Positions 1 through 11,394 are shown, counted from the stretch's first letter. The stretch: DNA of 64,000 nucleotides from Salminus brasiliensis (GCF_030463535.1 NC_132881.1:39801973-39865972); one strand, 5' to 3'. The notes: generated from the letters alone by a model not told the origin. Numbers and translations are program-made.

Positions 1-1589
1 TTTACTTGCAACCACAGGCTGATGAAAGAAGATCATTAGTTGGCTGATTTACCACAGCTCCACTAAACTAGAAGACTGATTAAAGACTGTCCTGATATAA
101 ATTCATTTTTAAAAATGCAGTGGTTGATAATAAAGCTTACTGTGAATTGTCATCATTACCATTAATTTTGCCATGTGGAGCTATGATAAACCTTGACACT
201 GTTGCTAAATGTCCTTGAACTGGCATTAAGAGTCATGTGAATTCTAAGCAACATATAATAAATAAATAATACTATACAGTATAATATGCATATAATATTT
301 TGTTGATGTAATGCAAAAACCAAGGATTTTATTTCAAGTCATCTTGGAGCATTTTTATTGATCCATTCATCAGCTCATTTTGAGCTACTGCCTGATATAT
401 GCCAAAATATATGATATATGTTTTTGTATTCACTTAAGTCAATTCATTCATGCATTCTTTGATGGTAGAGAACTGGCATGGTGCCAGTGGGTTCATATTT
501 ATCTGCTTCAGAGAGTCCTATTCTATTGGTAATATTTCTCTACAGGAACTAGACAAGCTGTATCAGGAATGGGTTCAATTTAAAGTAGCTATATGCATTC
601 ATGAAAAGGGATGTCTACAAGCATTTGGACATATTCCTAATACATTCCTTGGTATATATATTATTATATTAGATTTTATTATATTATATTATGATTCTAA
701 AGTTTTGCATTGTAATATAAGCTGGCGGAAGGGAAGAAGATGAGATGCATGTGCGTAGGCCCAGGCTAATTGCTCAACCATCGCCCACGTTCTCAGCAGT
801 TAAGTGCATGGCATGGTGAGCAGGAAGCAGTGCTGCTCAGGTATGATGAGGTGGCAGTTTACTCTCTGACAGCAGGCCATTCATTCATACTTTCTCTTTT
901 TTTCTACAGTGTAAAGCTTCAGTTTGTTCACCTCAGTACAGAAATAGCAAAGGTGGCAGATGGCCGTTCAGGGTGATTAAAAACACAAGGTGCTTATCTT
1001 CCCTCAGGTGAAACGACAGAAAAAATTGTTAAAATGATCTATTTAGATCCAAATAGAATTCAGAATGGTAGAAAATACATATATATTTTTTGTTTTTTAC
1101 TGTTTAAGAGTTTTTTTTAGTATCCTTAAAGGCCATGGCACACTGACCCAATATTCTACAACACCAACATAATGGAATTAAAAAATAAATAACGTTCAGA
1201 CGGGTGACGTGTTTACATCCCACCACCTTCTTTATCTCAATCTCAATAATGTTCCGGTACTGGAGTGAACGTGGAAAAACATGAATCTGGCCACGGCACA
1301 CTGACCCAACACTGACCCTCCAGCAAACACCAACATTATAAAGGTATAAAATACCTAAAGTTCAGTAACTTGAAGACTTTGCATCTTTAAATCTCCATCC
1401 TGTTCCTCAACCCTGAGAGTCCAGCCTTTGTTCATCAAGAAAGGTCTGGCCTTCAGTCTTAAAGCAGAACCTGCCCCGAATTCCAGCCCACAGTTTCAGA
1501 GTCCTCTCCCCGCTAAAGTCCTACCTTCTCTTCTCACAACTGTTTGTTGAAGGTGTGGCTGAACTTGCTTACAAACCTTGACCTTCAGC
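1..1589. other. Non-coding, AT-rich, one repeat fragment
   Basis: No convincing exon was seen on either strand; the short open frames have no splice context or protein-like composition. The stretch is AT-rich intergenic DNA. About 440-660 matches a widespread fish repeat (separate entry). The rest holds nothing I can name. Confidence 0.5.
440..660 (+). mobile_element. Fragment of a widespread fish DNA-transposon-like repeat
   Basis: The stretch carries phrases recognised from a high-copy fish repeat: TATTCTATTGGTAATATTTC, then CTACAGGAACTAGACAAGC, then a TTTGGACATAT end. Related phrases occur at 9890-10060 and in the interrupted copy at 25380-26100. No open frame survives. The family name is uncertain; assignment is from memory of the repeat. 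Confidence 0.5.
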
Positions 1590-1599
1590 TTAACACTGT

Positions 1600-2480
1600 T
1601 CTGGAACTACAACGTTGAAAGAGGTTCTAATCCAGACTGGGAAAAGACTCAGTGCATAAGAGAGAGCATTACACAACAGCAGGGATGGGGACAGCACCAC
1701 AGAACTGCAGAGAACAATGAAGAACATAAAACAGTGTGAATGTAGGAGAACGTTGTTGAAGTGTGTTACCTGGGAGAACAACAGGGTGAAAAAGGGGAAA
1801 AATTCTAGAACAGCATCAACGAGCAAGGGTTCTAGAACAGTGTTTCTAAGATGGTGTGAAAAGAGGAAGAACACTCTAGAACACAAAGAACAGGGAAGTA
1901 TGTTCTACAGCAGTGTGAAAAGAGGGAAACACTCTAGAACACTGAGGATGAGGAGAACATTCTACAGCAGTGTGAAAAGTGGAAGAACACTCTAGAACTC
2001 TAGAACAGTGTGAACATATGTTCTACAGCAGAAGAGGGAGAGCCCTAGAACATTAAACATGAAAGTATGTTCTACAGCAGTGTGAAAAGAGGGAGAACAC
2101 TCTAGAATTGTGTGAACAGGGATATATGTTCTACAGCAAAGAGGTAGAACACTAGAACACTAAACAGGGAAGTATGTGTGAAAAGAGGGAGAACACTCTA
2201 GGACACTGTAAATAGGGAAGTATTTGTTGGTGTTCTCTGGGCTTTACACCATAAGGGATTTGTGGAGAACATTCAAAGAGAAGGAATGGTTCTAAGACTG
2301 AGTCTGAATGGAGGTAGAATAGAACTTAGGAACAGGGAAGAAAGGTGCATTCCAAAAAAACAGTGTCAATGGAAGGAGAACCTTCTAGAACTTTAGATAA
2401 GGAGAACATTTCAGGACAATGTTAAGGTACGGAACAGTTTAAAAAGAGAACAACAAATCTAGAACAGTTTTATGATAGCT
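1600..2480 (+). repeat. GAACA-CTCTAGAAC minisatellite array
   Basis: Irregular tandem repetition of a purine-rich unit of roughly 40-60 bp: AGAACACTCTAGAAC alternates with CAGTGTGAAAAGAGGG and GTTCTACAGCAG blocks, most clearly at 1800-2240. Open frames of 90-98 aa on both strands are by-products of the repeat. The unit is the reverse complement of the array at 34971-35440 (TTCTAGAATGTTC plus TTCACACTG). One exact three-part heat-shock-element-like match (GAACCTTCTAGAA) lies at 2378-2390; most other units have one mismatch. Confidence 0.75.
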
Positions 2481-2888
2481 GAGAGTTTGTTGGAGAACAT
2501 GGAGTCAGTGTGCTATGTTTATACATCCGTGTTACAAAAATATCAAATCAACAAACAAATATTTAAATACTTCATTAATAATTAATGACACAAATCTCAT
2601 TCTGAGAATTTCTGGACAGTTGTGATCAGTGGTACGTTGTAGACCTGGTTACAGTAATACAGTGATATTAGGGTATGCTGTAAGTGAGCGGTTCGACCTG
2701 ACCAAATTCGACAACCATGCTGGCCCTGGAACTGGCTCTGCCATTTGCCACAGCAGTTTATCCTCCTGTGGGAGTTTTTTTTTTTTCACAATTTAAAAAG
2801 TAGGTCATTCTCCAGTCCACTCCTTGGACAAGCTGTTCTTAAATTAGCTTCTTCTTTAATTGTTAAATGGTTTAAACTTCTACTTCAG

Positions 2889-3005
2889 GCCATATTTTAG
2901 AATGCCTTCAACGCCAGCGTATCCTATTGCAGAGCAGAGCTACAGTAAGTCGTATCAACATGCTTACTCACAGGTTTTTGAAAAAGGACTGTGTGTTTTT
3001 GATGG
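2889..3005 (+). CDS. Orphan exon-like block, unidentified gene
   Basis: A pyrimidine-rich acceptor (CTTCTACTTCAG) precedes an uninterrupted 117-nt frame ending at a good donor (GATGG then GTAAGTCAG). The frame reads with phase 2 at both ends and encodes 38 codons including the stretch MPSTPAYPIAEQSYS and then SQVFEKGLCVFDG, which looks protein-like rather than random. An internal ATG at about 2902 could make it a first coding exon. A second strong donor-like site (CTACA then GTAAGT) lies inside, near 2945. I found no partner exons and do not recognise the protein. It could be a chance open stretch. Confidence 0.3.
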
Positions 3006-4980
3006 GTAAGTCAGTGCTACTGCTATTACTGTCATTGCTGCAGTTTGTCTGCATGATCAGCAGAAGTCCAACAGCCGACATATTTTGTTGACAGTTTTTG
3101 TTTTGTCCGTCATGTTGAGAGCGGAGAGAAGCTTATTCTACACTGTAAACCCTTCCACACAAAGGTTCAACACGAGCAGACATGACATTATTACTGTGTC
3201 CAGCAAAGCCCTGATATATATTTGTCCATCTTTATCCTGGTTTAGTCATAGACGAGTCTCAAACACCGCCAGTCTGAGAGACGGTGGCTCTGATGTGTAA
3301 GCCTCCCACTGACACGTCCAAGCAACCAGCAAAATTGCATTGTCAAAAGCCTCAGCGTGCTCAGAAGAAAAGACTAATCACTTGAGCACACCACAGACAT
3401 GACCATTTGGTGGCTGTTTGAGAAGGGCACTGCATGGAACTAGTCACACAGTGTGGTTCACTCTGGGAGGCTCACTGGTGGTGTCTGGAACATGGACATG
3501 GATATTCAGTTAAAGCAGCATTATGGGAGAATTGGTTTAGCTTGCTCTTGGGCACGCTCTACGATGGAGATCTGTAATTAACAGATGCTGTACACATTTC
3601 TGGACAAGCTGATGCAGAACCGGCGCTGAAAGTGAGAAAAGCATGTGACATAATGCAATGCAATGCATTTGGTGTGCACACTGCTTCACCAAAGTTACAT
3701 AGTGCAGTTAGTAGCTGTTTCTTTAAGGTATAAATGTCACGTATTGTTCCTTTAAAGTGACATTAGTCAAAATTCAGTTAAGAGGTGGTGCACCACACTA
3801 CTTTTTGTCTTAAGCTTCGCCTTCCATTTCCCGCCATTATCACAAACCACAAGACTTATCGTCTAATCATCCTCCCCACATACTCTACAACCCCTTCTTG
3901 GTAAAGCAATGGCATTTGGCTGGAACAGGCATCAAACTCTATATCTGAGGGGCGTGATGGTGCTGCCCACCACAACATTTAGCTTCTTGATAGTAAAAGG
4001 ATGAATCTACATTGGCATATTGACCAGCCCGTAGTTATTTGTCATGAGCTCCCAAGAGTTTGTCAGCCACCACCTGTGTTAGCTGGTTACGATTAGATGC
4101 AGTTGACCAGTATTACACATATTTCTCTGAAGGAGGTTCACCCAAAGCTTTACTTTACTTACTTTACACCTCTCTAAGTGATAAAGATTTATCTACTCGG
4201 GTTGTCTGAAGCCTGTCACTCAAACAGATCAGCGCATTATACAGATTTACAGCATTTACATGCCTGTTACATCACTAATCCTGTGTCCACCTTCGCTACC
4301 TGAACCTAATAATGAGGAAAAAAGCACTTCCACAGTTAACTCTGTTTAGCATGGGTTTTCTTGTGAAGCTTTTTGGCAGCACAGCATGTTTCTTGGCCCA
4401 CAGTGATACAGGGCACTGACCAGCTTCCTCCATATGTGTTAGTAGATCAGATGGAGAAGGGAGTGGAGTAATGAGGCATTGAGGAGTTGGGGTTGGAGTA
4501 GCGGGGTGCCTGGACAGCAGAGCTGTTTTTCGAATAGATTTCCTCATACATATGTGCTGATGCCATTATTAACATAATTTTAGATGATTAGATTTTTTAT
4601 GATCCACATATTTCACAGTTTTGAAGTAGAAAAAAGGAGAGAAAATCAATTAATGCTCCGTTAACTACACAGCAGGGCTCTGAGAGGGTGACTTGTGTGT
4701 ATATGTAACATGTATTCCATTAAAGATGACTGGTTACCTGCTCAAAAATGTAACTGTAACATAATCCTTTGGATTACTATATTAAAGTAACGTAATCTTA
4801 TTACCTTTAGTTACTTTTGGATAACTTGTCTTTTTAAAACCGTCACCTGTCTACTTAATTATGTTGAGCATCACTGCTGGATCAAAACACCCTCTAAAAT
4901 GGAAACAGGGCAAGGAAATGTAGGTATAAAAACATTGTAAAATGTGAAATTATTTCATTCCAAGTATTTTGGAGTGTTTA
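3006..4980. other. Intergenic, no gene seen
   Basis: No exon chain was found. A fragment of a TTAAAGCAGCATTATG-ended element begins at 3513 (separate entry). Nothing else is assignable. Confidence 0.4.
3513..3640 (+). mobile_element. MITE-like fragment, TTAAAGCAGCATTATG family
   Basis: Begins with TTAAAGCAGCATTATGG, the same terminus as the complete element at 52160-52386. The TTTCTGGACAAGCTGA phrase seen in other family members follows near 3598. The far inverted repeat is not visible, so the copy looks truncated. Confidence 0.45.
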
Positions 4981-4998
4981 TATGGGTCCATTCATCAT

Positions 4999-5245
4999 GA
5001 AACATTTACATTTATGGCATTTAGCTGACGCTCTCATCCAGAGCGACTTACAAGTGTACTCTTGTGTGTTACAAGGGTGGGCCAATGTAGTGTTAGGAGT
5101 CTTGCCCAAGAACTCTTATTGGTATAGCGCAGCACAGTCACCCAGACCAGGAATCGAACCCCAGTCTCCCAAGTGGTGTGGTAATTCATTGGCAGGTAGC
5201 GGTTTTATCTGTTGCGCCACACCAACCAACATATTGCGCCACACC
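4999..5245 (-). mobile_element. tRNA-derived SINE, leftward copy
   Basis: The + strand starts with the SINE tail (GGCATTTAGCTGACGCTCTC then CATCCAGAGCGACTTACAAG) and ends with a reversed tRNA-like head (GGAATCGAACCCCAG is the reverse of a B box; GTTGCGCCACACC the reverse of the A-box side). The same family occurs at 19853-20142 (near full length) and, as a tail only, at 49770-49852. The 89-aa open frame here is not a gene. Confidence 0.7.
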
Positions 5246-5249
5246 AACT

Positions 5250-7535
5250 GACACCAACCAAAAGTTCAAACATTAGACTTAGTCAAACAGCTTAGACCAG
5301 CACAAATTCCTTGCAGATCTAAATTGGTTTATGCTGGACTGGTGATGGTCTGGTTGGCTGGTGTAAGCTGGTATTTCCAGCATAGCAGTGTAAAGGGCAG
5401 TATTTGAGTATTTGAGTTTCATTATGTCCTTATTTAATTAAGATACAAAAGATTTAGCTTACAAGTTATTGTGATTAATGCTTCTAATTAACACTGTACT
5501 ATTAGTACTAAATACTACACAGAAACACACCTGCACACTCGTTTAGCAACAGGAAGGCACCACGGCATCCAGCAGTCAGCTAATCATACAGCAGTGCTGG
5601 CTATTCTACATGGATTCTATGGATATTTTCTTTCTGTACATTCAGATGTTTCTTCAAATTGAAGTGGAGTCTTTCGAGTTGAGAGAATATTTACTGCTGG
5701 AAGGTCTACTGTACAGTAGAGAGTGATATTATTGTCCCTTCCACCTATAAAAATAAAGGTCTTTGTACATTTACATTTGTGAATGTATTTTCACAGCACA
5801 ATTGGGAAGGCAACCCGAAGTTACACTCAACTAGACCAGTGTGAGGAAACGTCATGACCAGCATCAACAACAGCAGCATCTCACAAACACAAGTAATGAG
5901 CCTCTTTGGGCTGTAAAGTAATCCTGCTTGTAATCACTCTATTTTTAAATGTACCTGTGATCTAATTACTTACTTTTTTACTGTAACTGTAACAGATTAC
6001 ACGTATCGTGGTTTGTGTCCTGATTATGTAATGCTGTTATATGTATTTCCAGACCTTCAGCATTCAGTAAAGCCATCTGAGTAAGTATTCGCATACAGGG
6101 AATCAGTAAAAGTATAATGCAGCTTTTTGGGCAGATGGAACAAACATTGCCAAAATTAAATCTAAGAAGAAGTACAGTTCACCTGATGATGAATCTAGGG
6201 TTTCTTCAGACTGTTTGAGTGTGAATTAAGTCTCAGTCTCAGACACCCACACATTACATTTGATTGGCAGTCACTTGCAGAAGCATAGGAAACACACTTT
6301 TTTAGCACTTGGTAGCTCATAAGCAATATGTTGTCCTGGATGTGCTTCTCTTGTAGCTTTGTTATACAAAATCACCTTCCTCTAAAGTCACACAGAAAGA
6401 CAGCCTGCAACAGTTATTTTGCCTGTCAGTGAAATGACCATTTCCTAGCAAAGTCCTTGGCCATGTTAATGCAGAATAATGCGAGACCTGGCATTTTTTG
6501 CTCCTGGGCTTCTCCTACAGGAGGGGAGTGTAATTTACTTTTACTCCACTGCTGTAAATCCAAATCACACTGTGGGCTCCCCCTCTTACTGACAGCTGTA
6601 CACATGCATTTGTTGACAAGTCTAACATGTGAGCGGAGGTGTTACAGTAATATATACAGCATGCTACACAAACATGACTCAGTGCAGTGTTACACAGTCC
6701 TGGCCAGAGGCCTCGTGCAGCTGGACCTTCGGTGGATGTCCCTCTGATGCTCATGTCTTCTCCGGTGTCTACTGAAAGGAATGCTGGCCCTGGCTCTAGA
6801 GAGAGAGAGGGAGAGAGAGAACACAGCAAACACAAAATACATCATTGGACGCGACACCATCAAAGTTATATAGTGCAGTAAGCTGCATGCCAAGCCCAGC
6901 AAGACAATAATAGAGACACTATGCTCCATAGTACAGCACAGTCATTTTAGAGCTGGTATTTTAAGGTCAAATGCTACCTAATGCTGCTTTAAGCTGCACC
7001 AGACAGTCTAACCAGAAGTCCGGCGTGCAACTGTAAATTATACCATATCAGTCTTAAATGGAAAAATAGGATTAGCTTCATTTGCTTCATCACAGTTTTT
7101 CAGATTCTGTCAACAGGCTTCTCAAACAGGCCACTACAGTCACCTTAGTTACTGCTTATATTCTTTGGCCATACACACATCCTGTAGTAGTGTATCTCAC
7201 ATGTGTTAGTCATTTGAACCGTTTGCACGGTGGAAACTCTGGTAGTATGTGGGAAACAGGCTTATTTCTTCAGCAGGCTCCTACCTAACTAAATCCAGCC
7301 TTGAGTTGAGCATCACAGCATCACCACCCGGGGGGTTAGGAGGGGCCAAGAACTATGCCCAAAAGGATATCCAGGCATATTCAGTCAATTCTGGGTTTAT
7401 AACCTTCAGGTTGCCTGCTCACATTTGCTAGTAGCAAGTGCTCTTGAAGTAGTGTGTTAGTATTCTGTTTGAGTCTAGATAGTTAATAATTCTTGCCTAC
7501 TAGAATAAGAGGGGGTTCATTTGGATGATTAGCAA
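5250..7535. other. Intergenic, fragments of repeats only
   Basis: No gene recognised. About 6490-6990 contains pieces of the TTAAAGCAGCATTATG family: TTTTTGCTCCTGGGCTTCTC near 6495 and CTAATGCTGCTTTAAG near 6978. A GA-rich simple repeat (GAGAGAGAGGGAGAGAGAGA) lies near 6799. Overlapping 60-106 aa open frames on both strands near 6457-6929 have no splice context and low-complexity content. Confidence 0.45.
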
Positions 7536-7538
7536 AAT

Positions 7539-7810
7539 GGGGCAGTGGTGGCTCAGCAGTTAGAGCACTGGGTAACAGGGTTGTGGGTTCGATTCCCGGG
7601 CTCGGCAAGCTGCCACTGTTGGGCCCTTGAGCAAGGCCCTTTACCCCTCTCTGCTCCCCGGGCGCTGGAGTTGGCTGCCCACCGCTCTGGGTGTGTGTGT
7701 GTACTCACTGCCCCTAGTTCACTAGTGTGTGTGTGTGTTCACTACTACATATGGGTTAAATGCGGAGGACACATTTTGCTGTACAGTGACAAATACGTGC
7801 ACCTTTAATT
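7539..7810 (+). mobile_element. tRNA-derived SINE with intact A and B boxes
   Basis: Starts GGGGCAGTGG. An A-box-like TGGCTCAGCAGTTAGAGC (7549-7566) and a B box GGGTTCGATTCCC (about 7585) are followed by a conserved body (GGCAAGCTGCCACTGTTGGG) and a GT-rich tail with GGGTTAAATGCGGAGGACAC. Other copies in this window: 19432-19671 (leftward), 53197-53435 and part of 60265-60395. It is a SINE rather than a tRNA gene because no tRNA cloverleaf continues past the B box. Confidence 0.85.
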
Positions 7811-8384
7811 TAACCTTTAAAATATCTCTAGGATTACAAAAGCTTTACAGGTGTTACCAAATCTCCAAATTCAGCAAGAAAAAAACAGCAGAATATTTCA
7901 TTACTGTGCTATTCTGAGCTCCAAAAATACAACTACAGATTGCACCTGTAGACTATTTGATAAAAGTGCTGGTAGGCTTAGAAATGAAGCAGAAGTAGAC
8001 AAGATCTCCCCCTGGTGGCCAAACCGCTTAATACAGCACTCACTTATGAGGGCCATCTATAGGAGAACAGGAACTGAAAGCCTTAGTCTAGCAAGAAAGG
8101 TACTTCATTGGTAGCACTCTAGGGTTTGTACTAATTTAACGTAATATCTTGAAGACAAGCTCAAGACAGCAAAATATGAAACTAAGAGGGATATCTCATA
8201 CAGTCACTGATTCATGAGCCATTACATGAGGACGTCCCCAATAATATCAAAACTCAGAGTAAACAAATAAGACTAAACTGATGTTTGAGCCCCAATTAAG
8301 TCATAGTAGCCCATCCTTACTCATACCTGCAGTAGAGTTGGTCTCAGTTGAGGATGCCTTAGTCAGTAGGCTCTGTCATGACTG

Positions 8385-8640
8385 TGGACTGGTCAGGAGA
8401 TTGTGGGTTCGATCCCCAGTGAATCCACAGCTGTGGCCTGGAGTCCAGCTAGGCCCTCCAAATGGCCCTCCCTCTCCCCCAATTATTCAGTACAATGCTA
8501 TGTCTGTTTGCTGATGTAAGAGAATCGGCAGTGTGCTTTTCCCAGTGATGTTTGAAGATGACTGTGCTTCATGTGACTTGTAAGAAGTGTGTGGTGGTCT
8601 TCACTGTCCCAGGGCCAGCAAATTACACAGCTAATGACCA
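8385..8640 (+). mobile_element. Diverged tRNA-derived SINE
   Basis: A B-box-like GTGGGTTCGATCCCC at about 8403 is followed by body sequence (AATTATTCAGTACAATGC and later AGAAGTGTGTGGTGGTCTTC). The A box is weak. It is a different subfamily from the copy at 7539. Confidence 0.5.
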
Positions 8641-9158
8641 GGTTTGAAGCAACATAGACAAATTGCCCCTTCGCTTCCTGTAAATGAATAGTTTACTTTC
8701 ACAGCACGTGGTGCAGCTGGGCACATCCCCAAGCTCTGCCAGCGTTAATAACAAAAATTCAACTCAAATTGGGATCTTCATTGAAAAAGAGTTATTGAAT
8801 TTATTACAGCACAGCACTGCAAACCACAGCAGACGGTCAGTGTCTAAACATGCTTTTTAATAAATAAATGAAGAAATCACGTAATCGTTGTGGACACAGC
8901 ATACACAGTATTTACTGGTGACTGATTCCTTGGCTGAATAAAGAAGGCACTCTGAACCATAAAAGACAAATGAGCCTGTCAAAGACTTCGCTGGTGCTCA
9001 TTACAGTCCTGAAGACTGTCATTACAAATGAAAACTTCACAAGCAGTTGATCTTAATAAATAAAGACAAAACTTTAATAGACAGACATGACACAGCAGTA
9101 CAGATGCTCACATGTGGGGCTAAAACAGAAAGTAAGAGGTCACACAAACACACTTTAT

Positions 9159-9251
9159 TTACAGGTTCATATGTTGGATAATGTCTCCTCTCTGAAGCTG
9201 AACGAGGTATCTCTGAGCCACAGGAAACGCATTTCTCTCCAGAAAGGCATC
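9159..9251 (-). CDS. Terminal exon of an unidentified leftward gene
   Basis: Acceptor TTCCCCTGCCAG precedes 30 codons (DAFLERNAFPVAQRYLVQL at the start) and a TAA stop. The frame is phase 0 and joins directly to the exon at 10190-10294. An AATAAA overlaps the last base of the stop codon (TAAATAAAG), so the 3' UTR would be very short. Charged, helix-rich composition and codon pattern look like real coding sequence. I do not recognise the family. Confidence 0.5.
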   Translation of the reverse strand, partial: DAFLERNAFPVAQRYLVQLQRGDIIQHMNL

Positions 9252-9259
9252 CTGGCAGG

Positions 9260-10180
9260 GGAAAGAAACAATCATCTCACACTACCATTTCAGAGTAGCT
9301 TCACTTAAAGATCACAGGGTTGTCTAAGCTAGCACACCTAAACAAAGGCGAAGATACTCAGTCACTGATACTCAGTTCGCATGACAATAGGGGTGATATG
9401 AAGATACAGTATGTTATGACAATAAATTATGTCATAATACACTTTTCCAAGTATATAAAGGGTTTTGTTAGTATGTAAAGGGTATTTTTAGTAATTCTGA
9501 ATGTGGTATCTTGAAAAATGCAGATGTAGATCATTGTGATGTTGCCTGTAAACAAACAATGTATAGTAACTATATATATTTTTATGTGCTGCTACTGATC
9601 TGATGGGTCATTTCCATTTCAGCCTGTTTGTGAAATTCATAAAAATGAAATAGGACGATGTCTTATTTATCATTCTTCAGAAAACTGAACTAAAATATAT
9701 GCATTTGAATCATTTTGCCGTATTTTGTTGCCGTCACACAAGAAAGAAAAAACCTTTAGAACCTTTTATAGAAGTCAATGTAAAAACATTTTGTTCTCAC
9801 TAATTTTGGATAATTTCTATTGGTCAATTAATGTAAATCCAAGTAGATGTAGTTTCTTTCATCATGTATCGACACTGGTATCGGCCGACACGATGTATAC
9901 ACAAAAGTATTGGGACACCTTCACTACTTACTAGATTTTGTTGTTGTTGTGAGGATATGATAGTATTCAGTGAAAGCAGTGTTAGTGAGGTCAGGTTGTT
10001 GGATGATCTCCACATCCAGACACAAGACAGTCCTATTCTATTGGCAATGCTTCTCCATATTTTCTGGCCATATTTTAGCCATATTTCCCATCTTTACACA
10101 ACAGTACCAAAGACAGTGAAGGTTTTTTTATATTTACATGAGAGAAAAACACTAATGCAGGTTCAATAACATATTCAGCC
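9260..10180. other. Intron-like gap with a repeat fragment
   Basis: Lies between two in-phase leftward exons. It contains a fragment of the fish repeat described at 440 (CACAAAAGTATTGGGACACC at about 9900, GTTAGTGAGGTCAGGTTGTT at about 9979, TCCTATTCTATTGGCAATGC at about 10031). The rest is AT-rich with no other coding signal. Confidence 0.45.
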
Positions 10181-10189
10181 AATGGTTAC

Positions 10190-10294
10190 CTTTGCCCTCC
10201 TTCGGAGATAATCTCTGCGATTGTGTAGCATTTTAGTACAGCGTACGATCACCTCCGTCTCCTTCCCAGACAAGTATGGTAAAGCAGAAACGAT
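10190..10294 (-). CDS. Internal exon of an unidentified leftward gene
   Basis: A 105-nt phase 0-0 exon: acceptor GTGTGTTTTCAG, donor AAAG then GTAACC. It encodes 35 codons beginning IVSALPYLSGKETEVIVRC and rich in Arg/Lys towards its end (HNRRDYLRRRAK). It splices in frame to the terminal exon at 9159-9251. The helical, basic composition would suit the end of an alpha-helical repeat protein, but the family is not recognised. It is too short to show as a long open frame, and splice signals carry the call. Confidence 0.5.
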
Positions 10295-10388
10295 CTGAAA
10301 ACACACAGAAACGAGTGTTATTCCCGGTGATACCGACATATCATGGGTGATTTATCATCTGCCATGGAGTCCCTAACACAGATACAAC

Positions 10389-10478
10389 CTTTGCTGTAAT
10401 GGGCCCCCATTCAATGTTTCTGCTGTAGCAGGCCCTCTGCCAAACCTGAAACTGTGTCAGGATCTCTCTCGCCACCAC
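10389..10478 (-). CDS. Possible preceding exon of the same leftward gene
   Basis: Acceptor TTTCTGTGGACAG is followed by an open phase-0 frame starting VVAREILTQFQVWQRACYS. Two 3' ends are possible: after TTTCAG at 10446 (33 nt, donor GTTTGG) or after GCAAAG at 10389 (90 nt, donor GTTGTA). Both donors are weak. Either choice keeps the frame into the exon at 10190-10294. The longer form is shown because its reading stays protein-like throughout. Confidence 0.35.
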
Positions 10479-10514
10479 CTGTCCACAGAAACAAAAGATA
10501 CAAATAAGATCATG

Positions 10515-10800
10515 CAGCTCCGAGTGGCTCAGCAGGCTAACATGTTACTACAATGTCCTGGGGGTCATGAGTTCGAATCCCGAACCATGCCACTTTATGC
10601 CATCGGCGACAGAGTCAGAGAAAGCACAGTTGGCCATGCTCTCTCCCCTCATCACTCTTAAGTGATGCTGGCTGGCACAGGTGTCTGTTTGCTGGTACAG
10701 TGGAACCGAGGACTTGGCTCTTTCTTCCGAGCATGCCGGCATGCCGACAGTTTGAAAAGAGTTGATGACTGTCCTAGTTACGAAAAGGTGGGTTAATTGG
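10515..10800 (+). mobile_element. tRNA-derived SINE, second subfamily
   Basis: A-box-like GAGTGGCTCAGCAGGCTAAC and B-box-like GAGTTCGAATCCCG (about 10569) head a body with GCCATCGGCGACAGAGTCAG and CACTCTTAAGTGATGCTGGC. A reversed relative lies at 54130-54350. It is followed by an A/T-rich tail to about 10930. The 97-aa leftward open frame across it is not a gene. Confidence 0.65.
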
Positions 10801-11258
10801 CAGTACCAAATTGGTAGAAAAATGGAAAATATGACAAACAAATAATAAAATAATGAATTAAATTATTAATAATTTAAAATAAAAAAATAATAGTAATAAA
10901 ATTAATAAATAAAATCATAAAATAATATTCAAGAGTACAAATGGCACAGCGATATCAATGGTTATCAGCATATTGTTAGGGAAATAAATGAATCTGGTCC
11001 AATCCTGTAACAAATCTGGCCTGACATAAAACTCTTCCACTGTGTGACGTGATGTCAGCTCTGTTGTGTTTGAGTAGTTTAAGCAGAATAGCCTACTTTG
11101 CTCCTCTTAAGTGAAGAGCAGCAGTTAAAAACAGCTTATTTTAAAGCTTAGTAGGTTTTAGAGAAGATTTGCATTGGCAAAAGTGGCATTATGCCATCTC
11201 CATTCACCACCACAAGCAATTCAATGGCATTTGAAAATGAGAGCACTTACACTGAATG

Positions 11259-11332
11259 TTCTCTGTCTGCTTGTGGGATGCACTTTGTCCAGTTCTGTTG
11301 GATGATTTGATGGATGCTGTTGGGCCAACTGC

Positions 11333-11336
<4 letters not shown>
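11259..11336 (-). CDS. Doubtful additional exon, same leftward gene
   Basis: A TG-repeat runs directly into an acceptor (GTGTGTTGCAG), followed by 78 nt without a stop in phase 0 (26 codons starting LAQQHPSNHPTELDKVH) and a donor GTAAGT after TTCAGT. Phase matches the next exon at 10478. The other two frames are also open here, so the coding evidence is weak. It is kept only because both splice signals are good. Confidence 0.2.

Positions 11337-11392
<56 letters not shown>
11333..11392. repeat. (CA)n microsatellite
   Basis: About 29 uninterrupted CA units. Read leftward, the TG tract abuts the possible acceptor at 11337. The Cys-Val open frames nearby come from this repeat. Confidence 0.95.

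Positions 11393-11394
<2 letters not shown>

Noticed and set aside
1590-1995. Overlapping 98- and 92-aa frames on both strands
   Set aside because: They arise from the GAACACTCTAGAAC minisatellite, which lacks stops in some frames.
6457-6929. Cluster of overlapping 64-106 aa frames on both strands
   Set aside because: No splice context, Ser/Leu/Arg low complexity from a GA repeat, and MITE-family fragments underneath.
7549-7600. tRNA gene candidate (A and B boxes)
   Set aside because: The boxes belong to a repeated SINE; other copies occur in the window and no tRNA acceptor stem or cloverleaf closes.
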